In this document: positions 20,774 through 26,677 of the stretch, in pieces
Numbering within the stretch: the stretch's first letter is position 1
Layout: the number at the start of each line of letters is the position of its first letter
DNA from: Phytophthora quininea
Taxonomy: Eukaryota; Oomycota; Peronosporomycetes; Peronosporales; Peronosporaceae
Length of the DNA stretch: 26,677 nt
Direction of reading: 5' to 3'
Assembly: GCA_011947345.1 (NCBI GenBank)
Contig: JAAVTG010000415.1
Span: 1 to 26,677 of the forward strand
The notes under the pieces: generated by a model
What the model saw: only the letters and a program-made list of their open reading frames with translations
Databases searched by the model: none
Told to the model about the DNA's origin: nothing
Program-made: the position numbers and the translations under genes

Positions 20774-22353
20774 TTAGAACGCGGCAGCCGTGGCCTCGCG
20801 CACCGTGCACTCGAACGGGCCCTTGATCGGCAGTGTGACCGAGTACTCGTACGTAATGTCGAACGGTTCCTGCACAGTCTTGATGTCGAAGCGGCTGAAG
20901 AGCACGGCAATGACCGTCATCATCTCCAGCAGCGCGAAGCGCATGCCAATACACTGGTGCGGGCCCCCGCCGAACGTGATGAACTGGTATGGATTGATGT
21001 GCTTGACCTTGCCCGACTCGGGGTCGATCCACCGGTCCGGGTTGTACACCTCGGCGTCTTCGCCCCACACCTGCTTGACGCGTCCGGCAGCGTACACCGA
21101 CATGATCAAGTACGTTCCGAGCGGCACGTACGTCCCGGAGCGGAGCGTGGTCGACTTGTACGGCGTGCGATGCGTTCCCGTCATGTACAGACGGAGACTC
21201 TCCCTCAGACACGCCTCAATGTACGGCACCTTCTGCAGGTCCTCCATGGTCGGGATCTGCAGCTCGCCCATCATGAGCTGCGGCAGCTTCTCGCGGATCT
21301 CGGCGCGGAGCTTGGCGAGCACACGCGGGTATCGGTTGAGGTTGACGATGATCCACGCCATGCTGAAGCTCGTGGTCTCCTTGCCAGCCAGGAAGAAGTT
21401 CATGACGGCGTCGCGAATGTCGGACGAGCTCGTGCTGCCCGTGTGGTCAACAAACAGCGTCAGCAGATCCGTCTTGGTCTTCCAGTCGTCGGCAGTCTTG
21501 CTGGCCATCGACTTGGTCATGACCTCATGCAGCAGGTCCTCGGCCACCTTCAGACACTTCTTGGCCTCGCGCTCGTCGCCAATGTTTAAGTAGCGCTTGA
21601 GCTTCCAGAACCACATGGGAGACTGCAGACGAGCGCCGAACACTTCAGCCGCAACGTCCACAGCCTCGATGAAAGGGTGATCCATCTCCGCGTTGAGGTC
21701 TCCATCCAGACCGTGCAGGTCCACGCCAAAGCCGACCTTGGTGAAGACGTCACACGAGAACTTGCCCAGCAGAGACTTCATGGGCACGACCTTATTCTCC
21801 CGAGCGCACTCGGCCAGCACGTCGCGGAGCTTCATGGTCTTCTCGATGATCACTTCGTCCATGACGTCGCGCAGCATCTTTGCGAGAACATGTGACTGGC
21901 GATGCGGCGCTGCTTGAGCCACTTCTCGCCGTCAACTCCGGCGACGCCCTCGCCGAAGAAATCGTGCTGCACGTCGACCAGGTCCTTGCCACGGCCAAAG
22001 TTGTCGAACTGGAGCTTGAAGACGTCTTCGCACTCGTCTGGGTCCGTGACAATCAGCGTCTGCGGGCGACCGACGACGCTGAGCACCCAGGGCCTGCCCT
22101 CGCTGATTTGGCTCTGCTCGGCCATCCAGTCCTGCAGTCGGTGCTTTTGGAAGAACATGACGTCGAGGGTGTTGCCCAGGATCGGCAGCGTGGACTTAGG
22201 GCGGTAGAGGCCTTGGGAGTCGAGCGCGCGCGTGATCTTCATCTCCTTGTAGACCGCCGACAGCAACTTGTAGCCGAGGTACAGGCCGCTGAGCGCGCCG
22301 ACGGCCATCACGGCCTCGCGCTCGTTCACTTGGTGCTGAGCGATGCCCCACAT
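20774..22353 (-). CDS. Cytochrome P450 (P450-2), likely fatty-acid hydroxylase type
   Basis: About 526 aa from ATG 22353 (MWGIAQHQV) to 20774. It has an N-terminal anchor (AVMAVGALSGLYLGYKLL), LPILGNTLDVM, the C-helix GEKWLKQRRIASHMF, the I-helix FFLAGKETTSF, the K-helix ESLR, PDRW and the heme-binding FGGGPHQCIG, followed by MRFALLEM. The heme-thiolate enzyme would sit on the ER and take electrons from P450 reductase. The CYP86/CYP5014-like look suggests fatty-acid or alkane omega-hydroxylation, an inference from the family. One base is missing near 21881-21886, between HMF and KMLRDVMDEV; otherwise every P450 motif is present, so the gene is probably intact in the organism. Confidence 0.9.
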
Positions 22354-22405
22354 GGCGGTGGTCTCCGGTTTCTTGGACGCTTTGGGAGGACGGCTGCGAG
22401 ACGCA

Positions 22406-22422
22406 GGAGGATTGCAGAATGG
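22406..22422 (-). promoter_or_regulatory. Possible Inr/FPR core promoter of P450-2
   Basis: On the minus strand CCATTCTGCAATCCTCC resembles a TCAYTYY initiator followed by a CAATTT-like FPR, 53-69 nt upstream of ATG 22353. Both halves deviate from consensus. Confidence 0.35.
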
Positions 22423-22894
22423 CACAGCCAGGTCCCAGCTCGGAGGACTGCGCGCGGAGTGATCCGCACCACCACAAAGATCAGCACCCATCTTGATCAG
22501 CAGTTTGCCACCCGACACCGCCAGCGCGCAGGCAAGCCGAGCCGTCGACTCGTCTCCAGGGTCCCTTACCTATGGAGGGAGCGGCCTCCACCGATTTGTG
22601 TGCGCGCCGTCTGTTGCTCGACGGTCTCAGCGATGCAGTTGAAGGGGTCTGGTCTAGAAAAGGAAGCCATGCAGGCGCAGTCTACGCACCAAGTCGCCAT
22701 GCCTGCGGTCCCGAACGCAGCTGCAGACGCCGCCAGCACCATCGAGCAGGGAAAGATGGAGCCCAAACCGAGCAGGGAGCGAAGCGGTGTGAAGAGGTCT
22801 CCGACCTGCGCACAGACTTTCAAACAAACAACGGGACGCAGCAATCAAGGCGGAAACGGCAGTGAGGAAGCTGTTCCCTTGACTTCCTGCGCGT
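22423..22894. other. Intergenic spacer between P450-2 and P450-3
   Basis: Only promoter and terminator space is seen. The long plus-strand frame through here is an antisense shadow of P450-2. Confidence 0.5.
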
Positions 22895-24452
22895 TCACAT
22901 CGAAACCTCGTGCACAGTGACGTCGAGCGGGCCTTTGACCGGCAGTGTGAACGAGTGCTCGTAGGTGAAGTCGAGCGGGTTCTTGGTCGTCTTGAGGTCG
23001 AAGCGGCTGAACACGACCGCGGTGGCAGCCCGCATTTCCAGCAGAGCAAAGCGCATTCCGATGCACTGTCGAGGGCCAGCAAAGAAGCTGGCGAACTTGA
23101 ACGGCGAGACGGCCTGCACCTTACCCGTCTTGGGGTCGATCCACCGGTCCGGGTTGTACTCCTCGGCGTCGTCACCCCACACGCTCTTCATGCGCGACGC
23201 CGAGTAGATTGGCATGACCACGCCGCAGCCGAACGGCACGAACGTCCCGTCGCTCAAGGTGGTCGACTGGTTCGGCACGCGGTTCAACGCGGGGACGAAC
23301 AGCCGCAGACTTTCCTTCACCACCGCTTCCAAGTACGGCAGCTTCTGGAGATCGTCCATACTCGGGACGTCGATCTCACCATTGGCCAGACCAGGCAGGT
23401 TGGCCTTCATCTCGCCCCGCATTTTAGCCAGAGCTTCTGGGTGTCGATTCAAGTTGATGACAATCCAAGCCAAGCTGAAGGCCGTCGTGTCTTTTCCTGC
23501 GATCAAGAAGTTCATGACCGAGTCCCGGACCTGGTTGACGTCGGTCTCTCCGCTGTTGGACTCGAGGGAGAGCATCAGTAAATCTCTCCTGGCGGTTCCG
23601 GTTTTCTTGGCCTCCATGGATTCTCGCATGACGTCGTGGGTCAGATCGAACATGACAGCACTGGCATGTTTCAGCTTGCGTTCGTCTCCAATACTCAGCA
23701 GCCGCTTGAGCTTCCAGAACCACGCGGGCGACATCAGTCGAGCTCCAAGCACCTCTGCATACACGTCCACCGCATCGAGGAAAGGGTGGCCCTCGGAGTC
23801 AATGTCATCGTCAAGTCCGTTGAGCTCGACGCCGAAGCCGATTTTGGTGAAGACGTCACTCGTGAACTTGCTGATCAGCGACTTCAAATTGACTGTTCGC
23901 CCCTGTCTGGCACACTCAGCACTGCACAGAGCTTGAGTGATTTCTCCTTGACGACTTCGTCCATGACGTCCCGCAGCATTCGAGACGAGAACATGTGGCT
24001 AGCTGTGCGTCGGTGCAGGAGCCACTGCTCACCGTCAGAGCCCACAATGCCGTCGCCGACAAAGTCGTAGAAGAGCGCGCGCATGTCGGGGCCTCGTTCG
24101 AAGATGTCGAACTGCGTCTTGCAGACGTCCTCAAGAGCCTCGGGCGACGTCAAGACGAAGGTGGTCGGAAGGCCGAGGACCCGCAGCACCCACGGCTTGC
24201 CGCCGGAGTTTGCTCGTCGGTCATCCAGTCCCACAACCGATGCCTGTGGAAGATCATCACGTCCAGCGTGTTGCCCAGCAGATGCAACGTCGACGCTGGG
24301 GAGTGAAGATCTTGTCGCTGGATCGCCGCCTCCACCACGAGATTTGAGTAGACGCTGCGAGCAACTTGCCACCCGACGTACAGTGCGCCGAGAGAAGCTG
24401 TCGTCCAGAAGAGCGCATCGCTCGTTTTCGCGTAGCGTGGGGCTTTCCACAT
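22895..24452 (-). CDS. Cytochrome P450 (P450-3), two frameshifts
   Basis: Starts at ATG 24452 (MWKAPRYAK) with an N-terminal anchor and LHLLGNTLDVM, and ends at 22895 (VTVHEVSM); about 519 aa if the frame is continuous. Motifs are GKPWVLRVLG, GEQWLLHRRTASHMF, the I-helix FLIAGKDTTAF, the K-helix ESLRL, PDRW and the heme loop FFAGPRQCIG. Frame breaks occur near 24213 (-1, before SGGKPW) and near 23928 (-1, or -4 against the sisters, in the LRDVLAECAR stretch). No internal stop substitution was found between them. As the tandem sister of P450-2 it probably has a related, diverged substrate range. Confidence 0.88.
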
Positions 24453-24989
24453 GGCCGAGGACTCTATTGAATGGATCCGTCGTCCCAACAGATTATCCAA
24501 CGGGCAGCTTCGAAAGCTTTTTACGAAACAATTTTGCAAAGACCAGCGGCGTCGTTTGCAAGCACACAGCTACTTGCAGCGAGTTAAATACCTCCGCGAT
24601 CGATTCAAGGTCTTTTTACATGACTCGCACAGATCGAGCGACGACATTTTTCATCGACTGCGGGTAGTGACGAGCACGGGCTTTGATAAAATGTTCCGCT
24701 ACGTCCGGTTGCTGGAAATGAGCGACAAATTGCGACGAGTATGAGGAGATTCACGAAGGAGACTCCAGCAAGCCAACACCACGATTTGCTTGATTGGTTT
24801 TCAAAAACAGTTACAGCTAAAATTGCCGTTCGAGGCAATGTTCCACAGCTCACACCTCCCGGTGGAGCTAGTATCTGCTATTGGTAGTAGAGCGTGTACA
24901 GCTCTAGCAATTTCTCGCTGGTGCAGCTTCCTCGCCGGCTCACTTGTCCTGTGTCCATACGAACGCAAAAGAATAGTCAATGCCGAAAT
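24453..24989. other. Spacer between P450-3 and the membrane-protein relic
   Basis: I see no gene. Open frames here lack recognisable composition. The right part may be the eroded C-terminal end of the membrane-protein relic. Confidence 0.45.
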
Positions 24990-26110
24990 GCGGCACTTGA
25001 GTCTAGCCAACGCAACCATCCAAACGACCAGCTTCGTCTGGATGACGGCGGTGTGTGTCTCGAGGACAAACGCGAGATGGTACAGCGTGTTCAGCTTGCA
25101 ATTGCGCTGGACCATTGCTGCAAAAGCTGCGAACGAGGCCAATTCAAGTGCGCCATACAAAACCACTGCGGTCAGTTTTCTCAACTCCAGCTCGGGTATT
25201 TCCTTCAAGCTCGCCATGATACTTTGCAACTGGTAGCTGCGCCATCAGAAGCAGATAGATCGCGTAAATGATGGGGATGAAAGCCTTCAACTACTCCACA
25301 ATCACCAGACACTCCAACATAAAGAGAGCGCTGAGCATATCTTCGAGTGCCTTTGTCGAATCTCCACTCGCGGAAGAGTTTACTTGCAGACACATCGTCA
25401 CGTACAGCGCGTTGAAGAGTTCGACCGTGAACATCACCGATTCAGGAATGAGGTCCTCTAGATGATCCACAAAACGAGCAACGACGTTCTTCATGAGAAT
25501 TTTTATGACGGGTAGCACGAATATGAGTGACATCTCAAACGGAGTTCTGGCTGCGGCTCGGAAGGCAGCGCTGTAGGCCTGGTAAATGATCGCGGTTGCA
25601 GCTTGGGCGCTCAGGAACAACATGAGGCGAATGACCAGGACAGGTTTGGCTGTGATTTGTTGCCACGTTTGTTTGCCACAGACGACATGGAGGAGAAAGA
25701 TGAACGCCATTGCCCCGGGAGACGCGATCAGGAGCCGCCACACCGTTGCCGATGATCGCGGTAGTGCTAATGCAAGAAAGCGTGCCTCTCGACCCTCCTG
25801 AAAGTGGTTGGAAGGCAAATTACGGCGTGTGGACGCGAACTGCCGTTTTGGGCGCAACGGTGGCGTTTACGATCGTGCTGGAGATGCAGCATCGAGTTGC
25901 TGGCGTCCATATTTCGCTGAAGAATTTGCTGGTCCTGGGTGGATGAGCGCGTTTTACAGTGGATTTGGCCAAACACACGGACACGACACGGAGCAACGAC
26001 GTCGAGCGGATGTAGTCGTCCAGCGCTAACATTCTCTCGATGGAGTAGCTTCCTCTTTGACTCACTTGCAGCGGCTGCCAGATCGGGTGAGGTCTTAAAA
26101 GCCATGACGC
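24990..26110 (-). pseudogene. Relic of an oomycete multi-TM membrane protein family, with internal inversion
   Basis: On the minus strand, from the right, are YSIERMLALDDYIRSTSLLR (about 26040-25980), then WRLL...GAMAFIFLLHVVCGK, a TM-rich stretch, FVLPVIKILMKNVVARFVDH, LEDLIPESVMFTVELFNALY and LVIVE (25760-25291). A TAG follows, with the frame continuing as LKAFIPIIYAIYLLLMAQLP, then after a further shift LAFVLETHTAVIQTKLVVWM (to about 24995). I recognise this order from a large oomycete-specific family of uncharacterised membrane proteins. The part that should join the first two blocks is found on the opposite strand at about 25742-25966. With an inversion, an in-frame stop and frameshifts, it is a pseudogene. 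Confidence 0.65.
25742..25966 (+). other. Inverted internal segment of the membrane-protein relic
   Basis: The plus strand encodes LPMIAVVLMQESVPLDPPES followed by GWKANYGVWTR and a hydrophobic stretch to KNLLVLGG. In family members this block follows the SLLRVV...VCL block, which here is on the minus strand. Moving it to the minus strand would restore collinearity, so a ~220 bp inversion inside the relic is the simplest reading. Edges are approximate. Confidence 0.6.
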
Positions 26111-26152
26111 TGCAGCCGTACTAACCCTCGAGAGTGTTTTGGGACGACTCAC

Positions 26153-26531
26153 GGGGACTTCGTGGAGGTTCTCCAGCGAGGTAGTACGGGAATCATCCTC
26201 GATGCGCTACGGTGAAAAGCGCATTGGTGAAACAGAAGTAGCAATGGAGCTATATTGATCGAGCATAAGAATCTCGATTGCCTCGGTGATGAGCTGAAGC
26301 GAACACCATTGCGGGGTTTGGAACGAATTGGGCGACAGGAATCCCGCGGTGAAGACTTCCAAGCGCAATAGAATTTGTTTTTGCTGTTCGACTTCGTCGC
26401 ATGGATTCAAGCGATGCGATCCAGTGGGGTTCTATCTTTGCTTGCCAGCTATGCGAGCATGCTTGCCTCCCGGTAGGCACTTCCCAGCTCTCCATTTACC
26501 CCGGCAAAGCTTCCATCTGCGCAACATGCAC
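26153..26531. other. Intergenic spacer upstream of the P-loop gene
   Basis: No coding signal I can support. The initiator of the downstream gene lies at its right end. Confidence 0.5.
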
Positions 26532-26539
26532 TCATTTCC
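26532..26539 (+). promoter_or_regulatory. Oomycete Inr-like element of the P-loop gene
   Basis: CTCATTTCC is a close match to the oomycete initiator (YTCAYTYY) and is 51-58 nt upstream of ATG 26590, the usual distance in these genomes. Confidence 0.55.
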
Positions 26540-26589
26540 TTTCCGGACAACCTCCGGACAACACCCCACGACAAAGCGAGCCGTCGAGC

Positions 26590-26677
26590 ATGGTGCTTCA
26601 GTTGTTTGTGAATGGCCCACCAGGATCGGGCAAGACGACGCTCGCCAAACTCCTTTGTGACGAGTTCAATCTGGAGC
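26590..26677 (+). CDS. P-loop NTPase, N-terminal fragment (adenylate-kinase-like?)
   Basis: Starts at ATG 26590 and is cut by the window edge after 29 codons. The first residues form a beta strand followed by a Walker A motif, FVNGPPGSGKTTLAKLL, so the protein binds ATP or GTP. A Walker A at the extreme N-terminus with GPPGSGKTT suggests a nucleoside monophosphate (adenylate) kinase or a related P-loop kinase, but AAA-type or signalling kinases cannot be excluded from so little sequence. A good Inr lies upstream. Confidence 0.7.
   Translation, partial: MVLQLFVNGPPGSGKTTLAKLLCDEFNLE

Noticed and set aside
20573..21589. 338-aa plus-strand open frame
   Set aside because: Antisense shadow of P450-2: the minus strand carries all P450 motifs, and this frame has Arg/His-rich composition typical of a GC-rich shadow.
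21880..22920. 346-aa plus-strand open frame
   Set aside because: Shadow of the P450-2 5' half running into spacer; no motif and no promoter.

Overview
The window looks like nuclear DNA from an oomycete, probably Phytophthora or a close relative. The signs are intron-poor genes with 60-76 bp GT-AG introns, Inr/FPR-like core promoters (TCAYTYY followed by CAATTT-like), three tandem cytochrome P450s of oomycete CYP86/CYP5014 type, a relic of a large oomycete-specific multi-pass membrane protein family, and an oomycete-style Ty3/gypsy retroelement. Family names rest on recognition by eye; no database was searched.

Layout. (1) 1-16666: a head-to-tail array of seven paralogous genes, all on the minus strand (A to G here), each encoding a predicted seven-transmembrane protein of about 340-390 aa. 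The usual structure is three exons: exon 1 ends in phase 2 at a conserved Tyr codon, exon 2 carries TM4-TM6 and an acidic cytoplasmic loop, and exon 3 carries TM7. Copies B and D lack intron 2 exactly. (2) Copy E is split: a 6.6 kb Ty3/gypsy element (6616-13212, minus strand) lies in its intron 1, with identical 152-bp LTRs and a 4-5 bp target duplication. The element carries gag and pol joined by a canonical G GGA AAC -1 frameshift site. Between pol and the 3' LTR it has an additional antisense gene with its own oomycete-like promoter; that gene encodes an acidic/NLS region, a chromodomain-like segment and a candidate Cys-His-Asp/Asn peptidase-like domain. (3) 16667-18103: a gene-poor stretch with two perfect-stem inverted repeats, ending in the promoter of a plus-strand gene for a COPI-associated (TVP15-like) membrane protein. 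(4) 18877-24452: three tandem minus-strand P450 genes, the first a true pseudogene. (5) 24990-26110: a decayed multi-TM membrane protein gene with an internal ~220 bp inversion. (6) 26590 to the end: the start of a plus-strand P-loop NTPase gene.

Quality caveat that governs the annotation: many otherwise intact coding regions are broken by single missing bases. Nearly every frameshift seen (gene A, E, G, gag, three in pol, two in the COPI gene, P450-2, P450-3) is a net -1, often in or beside a short homopolymer. This looks more like uncorrected deletion errors in the assembly than biological decay. The P450-1 copy and the membrane-protein relic also carry in-frame stop substitutions and are better supported as real pseudogenes.
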